NCBI GenBank assembly: GCA_944548615.1
Contig: OX155967.1
Coordinates: 5,057,281 to 5,121,280 of the forward strand
Direction of reading: 5' to 3'
DNA length: 64,000 nt
Origin: Micropterix aruncella
Taxonomy: Eukaryota > Arthropoda > Insecta > Lepidoptera > Micropterigidae
Positions 44,899-55,719 of the stretch are shown piece after piece (position 1 is the first letter of the stretch; each line of letters opens with the position of its first letter). Under the pieces are notes generated by a model. It had not been told where the DNA came from, did not search any database, and was given only the letters and a program-made list of their open reading frames with translations. Made by a program: the position numbers and the translations under genes.

Positions 44899-46489
44899 CC
44901 TTTAACTGACGTGGTGGAAGTCTCTCAGACTCCGCGCCTGTGTATATGCCTGTATTTCTTGAACGCGCGTTTCGATCATTCTGTCTCGCTCGCTAGCTTC
45001 GCAACTCACCCTCCCGCTCCGGCCAGTAGCGTCTGCACCACTGTGACATCGACACTGTGCTCCAGAGAGAGCGAGCGGAGTCTGTCAGACCTAAGGTCAG
45101 TTATAATGATAACTTTTCCATAGATCCTATCAGACTCCACCTCAATAGTTACGTTATTTCGCTGTCAGTATACGTATTGCTATTTTTTAATTTATCGCAA
45201 ATATAATTTATACAAAGAAATAACACAGCTGACAATTGGTTTAGTCCTATAGAATTGATGAATAAGCTAAAGGAAAAATAAATCACTTATCTAGGAACGA
45301 TGAAAAAAACTAAAAGATAGATATACCGTTAGAGTTTCAACCATCGAAGACACGAGAAGTTGGTACGTCGTTGAATGGATTCACAAAAGATTTCACCATG
45401 CTTTCTCATGTTACAAAGCCAAACAAAGCCATCATTATGATATCACCAATGCACCATAGCTCAGACACTGATCCACTAACCGGCAAACCCCTGATGATCG
45501 CAGACTACAATAACACAAAAGGAGGCGTTGACGAAGTCGACAAGAAATGCTCAAACTATACCTATAGTCGCAGAACGCGACGATGACCAATGACATTTTT
45601 TTATCGAACTTTAGATATAAGTGGTGTGAACGCTTAAGTTCTGTATCAAAGCTCATTGAATCCTGAAAACATATCAAGAGGTAACTTTTTGAAAACCTTG
45701 GCTAGAACGTTGGTACTGCCACAACTAAAACTTCGTGTGTATAACGACAGACTGCCACGCGAATTGAAAATGACCATAAGTAGAATTTTTGGAAAAGATC
45801 TACCTCCAGCACCACCTAGAGTATACGAGGATCCAAGTAATTCCAGGAAGTACTGTGTCATCTGCCCTAGCCGACTTAAAGGAAAAACTAGGTTCGCATG
45901 CTGTGAGTGTCACAAACCAATTTGCCTGGGATGTTCAAAAAATATACATATGTACTGAATGCACAATGAATGTAAATTAATACAGAAATAAAATATATAT
46001 AATTCATTCATTATTAAAGTGTTTTTTTAACTATACATTACATACTTTCAATTAGATTTTAGATTCTGTAATCAGATACAAAAATATTATAGAAAAATAA
46101 CAAATTCAAATGACTACATTTTTCGATTTTTTTTTATTTTCTCTGGAGTTTTTATATTGATCACATAGAAATACTCTTATATATAATGAAAATATAAATT
46201 TTTTTTAGAAAATAATATTCCCAAATTTATAAAAAAAAAATTACTGCACCCCTCATAAAATACTTTTATATTTGGCATGTTTACTAAGATATTTAAAAAA
46301 AATATTAAATTAAAACTTGAGATGGGTTTTCTTTTGCAAAAGTCATTTAGTGGTAAACCATAAACAGGATTAATAAAATATATAACTACAATTTGAAATA
46401 GTTAAACAAATAATAATAAAATATTATTGGAGTCTGCTGGACCTAACCACGTCAGTTAAGTTACGAAAAATCACCTCGTCAGACAAAGG
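44899..46489 (+). mobile_element. piggyBac-family deletion derivative, TTAA on both sides
   Basis: Termini CCTTTAACTGACGTGG (44899) and CCTCGTCAGACAAAGG (46474-46489) are inverted repeats, each next to TTAA (44895-44898; 46490-46493), the invariable piggyBac target. Sub-terminal inverted motifs AGTCTCTCAGACTCC and GGAGTCTGCTGGACC with ACCACGTCAG repeat the arrangement of related elements. At 1.59 kb it is shorter than autonomous elements of 2.4 kb or more and keeps only the 3' part of the transposase. Confidence 0.85.
45290..45958 (+). pseudogene. piggyBac transposase, C-terminal remnant
   Basis: One frame reads PLEFQPSKTREVGTSLNGFT, KPNKAIIMISPMHH, TGKPLMIADYNNTKGGVDEV-DKKCSNYTYSRRTRR, then stop codons at 45584-45586 (TGA where Trp is usual) and 45635-45637, then LNPENISRGNFLKTLA, PRELKMTISRIFGK and the cysteine-rich end YCVICPSRLKGKTRFACCEC then HKPICLGCSKN. 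These are the last part of the catalytic domain (with the NNTKGGVD box carrying a catalytic Asp) and the C-terminal cross-brace zinc finger. The final cysteines continue in a neighbouring frame. About two thirds of a normal 600-residue enzyme is absent. Not functional. Confidence 0.85.
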
Positions 46490-47095
46490 TTAAGTATTAT
46501 TTGAGAATTAGAGTACTCAAAGAATGACCTAATTATGTGATGTGAGTTATTAAATGAGTACTTAATAGATAACCGATTATCATAGCATGGCATATCATAG
46601 GTCATTATTAAATTCTAAACAGTCATTAGTAAAATGTTAACGTGCCACTTTGTAATAATGAGTTCCACATATGTGTATCATAAAATGCTGCGCGGATTAA
46701 ACATCATTACTTGCCTATCAGTTTAGCAATGGAGACCATATTTTCTATATTTGGAGCTATTGAAGTTGAAGGGTGATATTAACATGCAGACTTGGTGCTT
46801 TATACATAACATTTTGTAATTTTTTGACGAACTGAAAAGTGACCCGACAAAAGTTTAGATGCTCAATTTCAATAATATAATAATCTGATAGATAATCTGC
46901 GAAGGTTATGACACGCATGCCTACAAGCAGGTAGTGAAAGGGGCGGGCCGGCCTAATGATTTATTGCCTCACCGGAACGTTCCTTTGGCCCGTACTATAG
47001 CTAGGTACCTAGGTTTTATGGGAGGGAACAGGCAGAGCAGTGTTAAATTAGTCAGTGTCGCTGAATTGTGTGCATTTCATTCCTATGTACATGTA
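46490..47095. other. unassigned sequence
   Basis: Apart from the inverted repeat at 46973-46996, nothing recognised. Confidence 0.3.
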
Positions 47096-47099
47096 TGTT

Positions 47100-47960
47100 C
47101 GAGGCAAGTAAATATATTAAAAAGAATAAAATACACGACTGCCGTTACAGAAAGTGAACTATTGTATTTGCAATTGTATTTAATTATTTTATTTATTTAT
47201 TTCTTTATTTAATTAATTTAACAATTCATTAACAATCATATCAATAAAAAAAAATATCATTAAAATAAAAATAAAAATTGAACACGGCCGATATAAGCAT
47301 TAGCAGGTATGTACTGCTGCTGCCCAACTAAGTGCCAGGACTTGTTCCAGGGCAGCGAGCTCTCTAGTTTTTAGTTCACATATATTCGGCGATTTGAAAA
47401 AAAAAATAAAATGGAAAAGAAGTATATATTATTATTATATTACCGTCACCATTACAAATTATAACTAATAATCACTAAATAATGATCACAATAGGAAATA
47501 TTCAAAACAAAACACCGAAAATAAATAATCATGTTAATAAAATAAAAATAAAATAAATTGTTAAATAATATCAAACAATAGTCACCAAAATTAATGAATA
47601 AATAATTTAGTAATAATTATTTTTATTACGGTTTTTTTAATGAAATATTTGTGGGTTATGTATTTATCCATATAGATACATGTATATTTTTGTATATTCT
47701 CAATCGGATATCTCATTTGACACTAAACACGATATATTTATGTTAATTTATTGATATTTGGACATTTAGACAAATACTTACTTAATATTTGGATAGTAAA
47801 GGTACTCTATGGCACTTGGAATGACATAACGATTTTAACAATATCACACACTTCTAAATTGGTTTAAGCGTTTAGAAGTTTTGGTGGAATAAAGAAACGG
47901 AAACATACATAGATGAACCCTGAACACATTACACTCCTTTTTAGTTGGGCAGTCGAGTAA
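47100..47960 (+). repeat. repeat A, copy split by a LINE 3' end
   Basis: Left part 47100-47190 (AAGTAAATATATTAAAAAGA, ACACGACTGCCGTTACAGAA) and right part 47621-47960 (TTTTATTACGGTTTTTTTAA, GTTTAAGCGTTTAGAAGTTT, TAGTTGGGCAGTCGAGTAAT) are colinear with 52257-52675. Confidence 0.75.
47176..47620 (-). mobile_element. LINE 3' UTR fragment within repeat A
   Basis: ACACGGCCGATATAAGCATT, TGCCCAACTAAGTGCCAGGA and the TTTATTTATTTCTTTATTTA tail match the 3' UTR of the LINE at 41164-42638. About TAATTATTTT is repeated on both sides, a probable target duplication. No coding part. Confidence 0.75.
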
Positions 47961-48059
47961 TTAGAAAAGGCGAGCTTATTGCATACAGGCAGTATTCTAG
48001 GGCTAACCTGAACTGATTTGCGAACATTGTTACACAGCACAGGATGTGCCACACCAAAA

Positions 48060-48775
48060 TAAACTAAAGACTATAAGAACGCAAAGCTTTTAAACGGAGG
48101 AGAATAGGAAGGGGAAAATAATTTATGTGGAAGATTTCAAATGTTGTCTGAGCCTATTTTTAAAACATTTTATGCTCGGCGCGCCTCTTACATTTTTCGG
48201 CAAAGCCTTCCAAAGACGGGTTCTATGCACTGTGAAAGAGAATGAGAAGAAGTCACTGCTGTTACCAGGGACAGAGAGTAGCAGGTTATCCTAATTTCTC
48301 AGAGTTGGTTCATAAACCGATAGTACGGTAAAACTGCCGGTAAGGTAATCAGGAGCGACGCCCTCCAAGATCATGAAAAGCAGATAGAGAACTCTCATGT
48401 CTCTTTTCTCCCAGGTCGGCAGCCAGTAAAGCTTCTTTCTAAACTCCGTGATGTGGTAAACTTTCCTTATTCCATGTTTTAATCTAATGCATATTATATA
48501 AACAGGTGGACGCTCGACATTAGTGGCTAACTCCTCAGTGAGGTCGAGAAACGTGAAACCTACATAATCGAGAAGAGGAAGAACAGACTGACAAATTGTA
48601 ATCTTGCTCTCCTCCTGGGGGATATTCTTCAGATTCGTCATGAAATTAATAGGCTGAAGAATACAAAATAAAAAGAGCAAAAAAGAATGAATTTGGCCGA
48701 AAAGTTTACTTCTCAGTTCTCTAATATGGGGCCGCCATGAAAGGTTCTCGTCCATATGGACACCGATATTTATAA
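48060..48775 (-). mobile_element. LINE fragment, RT C-terminal part
   Basis: Minus frame 48755-48291 encodes MDENLSWRPHIRELRSKLFG, SVLPLLDYVGFTFLDLTEEL, HITEFRKKLYWLPTWEKRDM and ILEGVAPDYLTGSF, the post-catalytic region of LINE RTs; the next frame to about 48090 gives FTVHRTRLWKALPKNVRGAP and SIKCFKNRLRQHL. The catalytic domain is missing and there is one frame break near 48290. Confidence 0.75.
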
Positions 48776-49589
48776 CCTGGAAAAGACAGGGAAATAAACT
48801 AACGATCCTCGCGCTACTAATTTAAATTAAATAAAATATTTGTTTCATTTGTTTTTTTAATGTAAGTGAAGTCTCTTTTATCCTGATTGGCGAAAATACC
48901 AAATAAAAGTGGTGTAATTTAGATGTCTACAATACATTCGGACAAACAAAAATTTTGGTTGGTTTGCAAGTGCAAATACTCCTATGTTACACCATGAAGT
49001 ACGTTATTAAATGTGTCAGTAATTGAGATACACAGTCAGGGTTGCCTACTTCGATAACGGACGAGGCGCTTAGCACAAATGATGATGATGTAAATATTGT
49101 TGCGAACACAACCCACAAAAGGTTTGCAGTCGCTGTACCTTTTCAGCGTATCGTCGAGTTCACAGTGGCATACCACACTATCTACAGAATCGCATCGCGG
49201 GTCAACTGAGAATAGTTGAAACTGGCATTATCACTCGCCTGATTTACTAATTACCACTGATTAATGCAAGTTTACAAATCGATGCTGGTCGATGCCCATA
49301 AAAGGGGTGGCAGAAACAGAATAACAGATCCACATGTCGCTAATATATTAATATGGCTAATATAACCATAATCCGACACACATCACTTATATGTAACTAT
49401 AATATGTCATTTAATTGAAAACAATAATAAATAAAATCAACTAGGTATCTACGTTTGTTAGTTTTAAAGTAATCATTTGTATTATTATGTGGTTTTACTT
49501 GCGACTCCGTGTAAAATTTGGCTTTCAATAACCTTTGATAAAAAATATGCTTTGAAATATGTATTTTTTTTCATTTTTATAAACCATTC
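48776..49589. other. unassigned sequence
   Basis: No frame or terminus recognised. Confidence 0.25.
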
Positions 49590-50294
49590 ACGGGGGCCCC
49601 GGGCCACGGGGGCCCCCAACCTGACCTGACCTGACCTGGCGACCTGAGTAGTACGTTCGAAATATTACAACCGGAGAAACTCCTGTCTTCTTCAAACGAA
49701 GAGATATTAAACGCTTCCGGGAAACTGTCGGCTAAATACAGTTAAGACGTCTCAGTTATTTTTTATGACCAATTAAAGGCTCTAAAAACATGCTTAAAAT
49801 CTGAAATTCAAAAAATGGAACTCATTGAATTATTGCTGATAAAATTTAATAGTCTTGCATCCAGTTTTCCAGAGGTAATAACAGCATACTTTTTATTCTT
49901 GACCCTTCCAGTTACACTGCTACTGCCGAAAGAAGTTTTCAAAATTAAAACTGATAAAAAATTACATAAAAACTTCGATGGGACATGAAAGCCTGACAGA
50001 CCTGTCACTATTGTCCATAGAGGCAGAAACTTTAGAAAAACTAAAGTCATCATCAGCTATAAATGATTTAACAAATCAGTTTGCCGAAAAAAGGCAAGGA
50101 GAGTGTATATTTAATTTGAATTGTTTGTAAATTTTTTGGAAAAAGTGACAGATAATTATGATGAATAAATATTTCTTTTAATTTTATGCAAACATTTTTT
50201 TTCCTTTTGTGAGAAATTTTTACCCTTCCTAAGGGCCCCCAAATAAATTTTTATACGGGGCCCCGCCAAGGCACGCTACGCCACTGTGGCAAGG
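49590..50294 (+). mobile_element. hAT-like remnant, second copy
   Basis: Same structure as 14534-15310: GGGGGCCCCGGGCCACGGGG, a CTGACCTGACCTGACCTGG run, the transposase C-terminal frame now broken (CATTGAATTATTGCTGATAA, GTCTTGCATCCAGTTTTCCA), and a complete right end TACGGGGCCCCGCCAAGGCA then CGCTACGCCACTG. The left terminus is missing. Several single-base losses relative to copy 1. Confidence 0.75.
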
Positions 50295-50934
50295 TGAACA
50301 TTCTTGTGGACGCGCTCAAAATGCAGAACGATAGTAGAGGAAACAAGGATTAAGAAAAAAAGGTTTCGAAGCGGGATCTATCAGGACAAAGCAGACATTC
50401 AGTTCTTTTTGATCCGACCCATACAAAAAATCTGAAAATATTTTGTTCTGCCCATAGTATAAAGTTTAGGAAAAATACAAAGGTCAACTATTGTTAGGGT
50501 TAACATGGTATATCCATTACCATTATGAAAACAGTGAAAAAATAAAGTTGGTTCCCAAGTCCCTCAAAGTACAGTTTCGACCCACCGTGTGGCGAGGCCC
50601 CAATCCTCAAACGCAGTAACTAGCGCCGTGTAAGCGCTCCCCGTGCACTTTCGTCGCGGATTTATCTCCCTGTCTCTATGGCGAGAAGCTGTGGTGCGGA
50701 GGGAAAGAGTGGTTTGTGAAGGTCACGGTCCTGAAGCGGCGCGAAGAAAGCGATGAGCCCGAAAGGTCGAGCGTGCGCATGCGTGGAGCATGGCAGAAGA
50801 CCCGCTAAACCAGCTTCGGCTGGCCCACGCGGTGAAATCAATACCGCGATACCATCATCGACAACAGCTGTAGTTGTAACTCATTCGCCCGCAGCGCATT
50901 CCCGGAGATCTATTTTATCTTACCATTGATTATA
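50295..50934. other. unassigned, GC-rich patch 50570-50920
   Basis: GC-rich and CpG-containing (GTGCACTTTCGTCGCGG, GAAGCGGCGCGAAGAAAGCG) unlike its surroundings, but without a long frame. Could be an LTR, a LINE 5' UTR or a promoter; not resolved. Confidence 0.3.
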
Positions 50935-51059
50935 TAACGTATTAGATTGATCAACGTCATACTACAATTTGACAACCAGGGATTTACTACAAAACGCAAC
51001 GTTTAGATGGCATACCTACATAATTAAAAAAAAAGATTAATTTTAAATTATTGTTATAA

Positions 51060-51480
51060 GACTGCCTAACAAAATAATTTAATAGTTTACAAAAAAAACA
51101 CTAAAAACACGCTTTTGGGCTATGATACGATATTCACCTACACACGGCTATGATACGATATTCCATCATGGAATGCAAGTACCTATCTTCCGGCTTCATC
51201 ATCAGACCTTGAATTCTAATCGTGGTCAAAGTTCATTCCAAGACTTTTCTAACAAGTCCAAACACAGCTATGATACGATGTTCCATCAGAAGTTCCAGTT
51301 CATATCTTCCGACTCCATGATCAGATCAGTTCGACAGTACCATATTATTGTATTGTCATCAGAACTACATACAGCTGCCAATTTTCATGACGCTACGATC
51401 CTTGGAAGATGGTTAAATTAGTTACCTTAGATTCCATTACATAGTTACATACAGGTCGACCTAATAAAAGCGTGTTAAAA
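51060..51480 (+). repeat. repeat E, copy 2
   Basis: Very similar to 31046-31480 from CTAAAAACACGCTTTTGGGC to ACAGGTCGACCTAATAAAAG; small indels change the open frame. Confidence 0.8.
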
Positions 51481-51484
51481 AGTG

Positions 51485-51900
51485 TGTTATGTGTTTAGGA
51501 TTCATTTATTTATGCATCCTTATGATTTATGTTTCCTATTATTTATGATTTATGTTTCTTTATTCCACCATAACTGCTACTCGAATTGATTTAGAAGTAT
51601 GTGCTATTGTTAGAATTATTATGTCATTCCGAGTGTCATAGAGTACCTTAACTATCCAAATTTTAATAAATAGTTGTCTAAATGTCCAAATCTCCAAATG
51701 TCAATAAATTAACATAAATATATCGTGTTCAGTATCAAATGAAATGCCCAATTGAGAACATTCCAAAAGTATATATGTATCTATAAACCACACATATTTT
51801 AAAAAGAAACCCTAATAAAAATAATGATAAATACAGCAGTTCACTTTGTTGTAACGGCAGTCGTGTTTTCTATTCCTTTGATTATATTTACTAGTGTTCA
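51485..51900 (-). repeat. repeat A, full copy, inverted
   Basis: Runs from TTATGTGTTTAGGATTCATT through TTCTTTATTCCACCATAACT, ATTAACATAAATATATCGTG and CAGCAGTTCACTTTGTTGTA to AACGGCAGTCGTGTTTTCTA. The final ACGGCAGTCGTGTT is the inverted partner of the other end of the family. Confidence 0.75.
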
Positions 51901-52256
51901 ATATGACTCGATACTGTTATGCGACTTTCGTGGTATAACAGTATGGGTAGTATAACTCTAAACACAAACGCGCTGTAAACACAAACAACAAACAAATTGT
52001 TAAATCATAGCTCTTATTATTTAAATGTTATTAACATAAAGATGTCAATTTTTAATCTGATATACATGTTTCGATGCGTAATATGGACGCACTTTAAAGT
52101 TCAGATAGACTAATCGATAGCATTGTATCTCTCCCGATTATTTCTGTGATGTAATCAGCCTATATAAACATTGCGATAGATGACACTAATAATTGAATGT
52201 TATTATAATTATCATTAATTAAATTATTAGGCTTTTATAATATTTGTTTTTTTAAA

Positions 52257-52675
52257 ACAAGTAAATATATTGAAAAGAATAAAAAACACGACTGCCATAA
52301 CAGAAAGTGCACGTATTTATAATTATTTTGATTACGGTTTTTTATTAAATATTGGTGGTTTATGTATTTATCCATTTGATAGACGTACAATTCCAGAATG
52401 GACTTAATCAGACCTTTCAATTCGCACTAAACACAATATATTTATGGTAATTTATTGACATTTGGACATTTAGACAACTACTTACTTGATGTTTGGACAG
52501 TTAAGGTACCCTATTACACTCGAAATGACATAACAATTCAGAAAGCAATACTACACTCTTCTAAATGGTACACGCGTTTAGAAGTTATGGTAGAATTAAA
52601 AAACGAAGAACATACATAGATATCCTGAACACATTGCACTCCTTTCTTGTTGGGCAGTCGTGTAAAAAGATAAAT
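52257..52675 (+). repeat. repeat A, full copy, reference for the family
   Basis: About 420 bp: AACAAGTAAATATATTGAAA, then ACACGACTGCC near the left end and GGGCAGTCGTGT near the right end (inverted repeats of 11 bp). TAAAGTTATGG-type and TTTAGAAGTTATGGTAGAAT blocks are internal. Non-coding. The 27 bases outside the left inverted repeat are also conserved between copies, so the exact element ends are unsure. Confidence 0.75.
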
Positions 52676-53034
52676 TTGAAAGTCTTAGCCATGAAATAAA
52701 TACTCGTATAAGTAATGTTGATTATTTGTATGGAGAGCATATGATAGCATAGCAGAGCAGACTATGCTAGACTTATATGCATAGGGAGAGTGGGGCAAGA
52801 AGGGTTATAAAAATTAATGACTAATAAACATCCATGTATTATAAGAAATATTTTTTCTATGCGGAATTTTAGTTGTAAGCCTACATATTATAGGAACTGT
52901 ATCTTTTTATTTATTTAGTTTTTTGGTAGTTATTTATTAATATTAACGAGTTCGTTAATGTGTATGTCAGTGATCTCAGATGAAATGAAGTCAGATTCGG
53001 ATCACACAGAAGAGTCTCAGGACCACAATTCGCA
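52676..53034. other. unassigned sequence
   Basis: ATAGCATAGCAGAGCAGACTATGCTA near 52746 is a loose palindrome; otherwise nothing recognised. Confidence 0.25.
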
Positions 53035-53745
53035 TTTTTCTATCCTGGCAAGGAAAGTATTGTGGACGCACTTCTCTGTGTGTGTGTGCGTGTGTCTGTC
53101 TGTGTGTATTCCTCCACGATAGCGCCCAAACGCTTCGCCCGATTGAGCTGAAATTTAGCAGCAGGTATCATTTGGTCATTGCAAGATTTGAAAATTGTGG
53201 TTGAAATCGGCCCACCCACGAAATCGGCGCGCTAGTCATATTTCAAACTCGAAATATTGGACGTAGAGACTTGAAGTTGGGTACACAGATGCATCGCAGG
53301 GTCGAAACCACATTTTTAAATTTTGGTTGCAATATCTCTTATACAAGCGACGCAAAAAACCGACATATATTTTAATCATATAATAACGTCGAGCTGCCCG
53401 AGGCTAGGCGAGAAACGAACCAAAGAGGTAGAGGATTGGGGGTAGTTGAGAGGGATGTGGGTGTTGTAGGGGGGGTTGAACTTGGGGAGGTGTGGTTGGG
53501 GGCGGTGGTGGTTCGGCGGGTGAAGGTGTGGCGAAGGGTGTAGGAACGGATGGAGATGGGCGGGCGGATGGATTTCGGGGGGAAAGGTTTGAAGGATAGT
53601 TGGAGGGGGGTGGAGGGGTGGAAGGAGGGTTAGAGGGGGTTTATAGGGCTGGGGGGGGGGGGGGAGGTTAGGAGGTTTAGCGGTCGGGGGGTTGTCTGCT
53701 CGCCGGGAAAGTCTTGGGGTGACACAACCGATTTTTTAAATTGCG
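53035..53745 (+). repeat. repeat B, longest copy, with 300-bp G-rich strand
   Basis: TCCTGGCAAGGAAAGTATTG, GTATTCCTCCACGATAGCGC, GAAATCGGCCCACC, TTGCAATATCTCTTATACAA, then 53400-53700 with almost no C and many GGGG runs, and the end CGGGAAAGTCTTGGGGTGAC. Non-coding. The G-rich block is far longer than in the copies at 7.6, 8.8 and 42.9 kb. Confidence 0.75.
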
Positions 53746-53839
53746 TATACAGGTGGACCTGGCTCATGATTTCAGTTTTTGTGAAAATCTAGTCGGGCTT
53801 TTAAATTTTTGATTCACAGCAGCTACTTAGTGCGTGTTT

Positions 53840-54780
53840 CGATACCAATTCTTACTTGTGGCATGCTCTTGGACGAGACTCTTTTTTGGCAAGCACAAGT
53901 CAATTAAGTAAGTCGGCGACTACATAATGGCTTTCAAAGCCTTCGAATTTTGCAGAGATTCCTCCCTGTAAGCCCTAAGCAGATTATAGCTCAAAGTCTG
54001 CCAATGCCATTGGTAGACTATGCCGATGTCACATATCTGGATCTCACCGTGACCAATCTGGATAAGCTCGTGTGCCTATAGAACTTTTGCCTAAGATATA
54101 TATTCAATCTCCGGAAGTATGACCATGTTTCGAAATACCAAGCAAAATTGCAATAGCTTCGGATACGGGACCGGAGAAATTTGCATATTATTTCACTACT
54201 ATATAATGTCCTATATAATCCTACATCTCCCTGCTCCTACCTCAACAAGGCCTTTACTGGGTTAGGAAGTTATGGTCTCCCACTTCGTAAAAGTCAGAAT
54301 AATACTAATAATATTCCAAATCATAAAACCACATTTTTTTAACTCCCACTCCGTACATGCAACATAATTATGGAATTAGCTTCCTACATATATTAGAGGC
54401 GCTAGCTTGCTTTCCATCTTTAATCAATCATTAAAAAACCTTTCCTCTATCACTTCCCTTCCCTACCTTTTTTTGGCAGTTTATTTATTTATATATTAAT
54501 CTGTTTATGTATGTGTATGTGTAAATACATGTGCCCTATTCGAATAATAATTTATTTGATTAATGTTGGTGTTAGATACGTATGAAATGCATAACTGTTC
54601 TTATAATCTAAAAAATCTTATTTTAAATTTTATCGTACCTTATAGTACTCCAATTTAGCCTACTCTTTTTGTCACATCAATATGTCGGTCGACTGGAAGA
54701 TATTGTTCAACCAGCAATAAGTCCGCCATTGTACGTTAAATGTTTTCACTGTGCAATAAACATTTTTTTATTACATGTTT
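53840..54780 (+). mobile_element. LINE 3' part, plus strand, degenerate
   Basis: Plus-strand pieces read LLDETLFWQAQVN, VSRRLHNGFQSL, MPLVDYADVTYLDLTVTNLD, RYIFNLRKYDHVS, RDRRNLHIISLLYNVLYNPT then SYLNKAFTGLGSYGLPLR, colinear with the LINE at 55720-58077 (LGILIDQHLSWQDQVN ... ILDYGDVCYIDASEDI ... YVFNLRKFDHVS ... GHGLPLRSS). Several stops. The UTR block CAGCAATAAGTCCGCCATTG is shared too. Confidence 0.75.
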
Positions 54781-55424
54781 CATTCATACCATCACATGAC
54801 TAAACCAACAAGATAGGACGTATTTCTCGATTTGGAATCATCTCATGTTTGCGTAATCTTAACTAAACACGCCTTAAATCGGCGAAGTTTAACATGAAAT
54901 CCGCAACAATCGCACCTTTATCAGATTTTCCGAGGAAACGGGCGCGGGCGGCGGCATTGTGGTTCCGACGATATTGTTTATGGCTTACGAGGCGTTTACG
55001 GTAAATGTAAAATGCGCAACCTGTGGTCGCGTTGCACAACCGGACTTTTTGCCACTTTTTTAGTTTTGGCACGGCCCACGCCTGCGAAGTTGGCTGAACC
55101 CAAATAAGATTCGCTAATGCACAGCAAGGAATTAAACTCAATTATTTGATAATGCCCACTGTCCGAGATCGCCGAACTAATCAAAGCTTGTGCTTGGGCG
55201 GACAATCCATAAACATAAATTCACGCCAATTTTTTAACGTGAATACGTTAAAAAATAAAATCTAAATTGCCGCGAGCAATGTTATTTAATACACAGCCAA
55301 AAATTAATAAAAAGAAGATTACAGCAATGAAACATTTAAAATTACAAATAAGAAGCTTAAGTTACCAAAAATAGGACTAGATAAAAAGAGTCATAGTTAT
55401 AAAATAATTACAAAATCAAAATAA
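54781..55424. other. unassigned; CpG-containing patch 54860-55200
   Basis: Minus open frames of 70-90 codons (54863-55205) are unrecognised; GGAAACGGGCGCGGGCGGCG is a GC peak. Possibly unique DNA. Confidence 0.25.
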
Positions 55425-55638
55425 TCATGTATTGTACGTACCGGTAAATTACACAGCGAGGATATCGCATCTATTGTTTAATGTGCCATACCACCGTAAA
55501 AATACTTTTGTAGTGGGAAAAATTATAGCTCTTCTTAATTCCTTACCCACAGAAATAGATATCTTTTGTATATCCCGTTGGCAGCTAAAAAGGCAACTCC
55601 CTGCTATCTCATATTTATCATAATCTGTCTTTTATTTA

Positions 55639-55676
<38 letters not shown>
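55425..55676 (+). mobile_element. LINE 3' fragment followed by a short TA array
   Basis: Encodes YVPVNYTARISHLLFNVPYH then IALLNSLPTEIDIF, the counterpart of the minus-strand LINE at 2629-2760 (YVPVNYTARRSYLLFNVPYY). The body ends before (TA)n at about 55645-55675. Confidence 0.75.
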
Positions 55677-55678
<2 letters not shown>

Positions 55679-55719
55679 CGTGTTCAATGTTGACATTAAT
55701 TTAGTTATGTACCTAAGTA

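Larger units (their letters stand above)
44722..46996. mobile_element. 24-bp inverted repeats enclosing the piggyBac element
   Basis: AGTACGGGCCAAAGGAACGT(TCCG) at 44722-44745 and its exact complement at 46973-46996. Similarity continues imperfectly inward. Both lie outside the piggyBac ends, so they could be the termini of an older roughly 650-bp DNA element that piggyBac later entered. No target duplication identified. Confidence 0.5.
50938..52250. mobile_element. MITE D copy in two parts, with other repeats inside
   Basis: Left end GTATTAGATTGATCAACGTC (50938-51020) and right-hand blocks AATCATAGCTCTTATTATTT, ATAGACTAATCGATAGCATT, TAGATGACACTAATAATTGA (51950-52250) are those of MITE D. 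Repeat E (51060-51480) and repeat A (51485-51900) lie between the halves; the right terminus is replaced by another repeat A. Confidence 0.6.
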
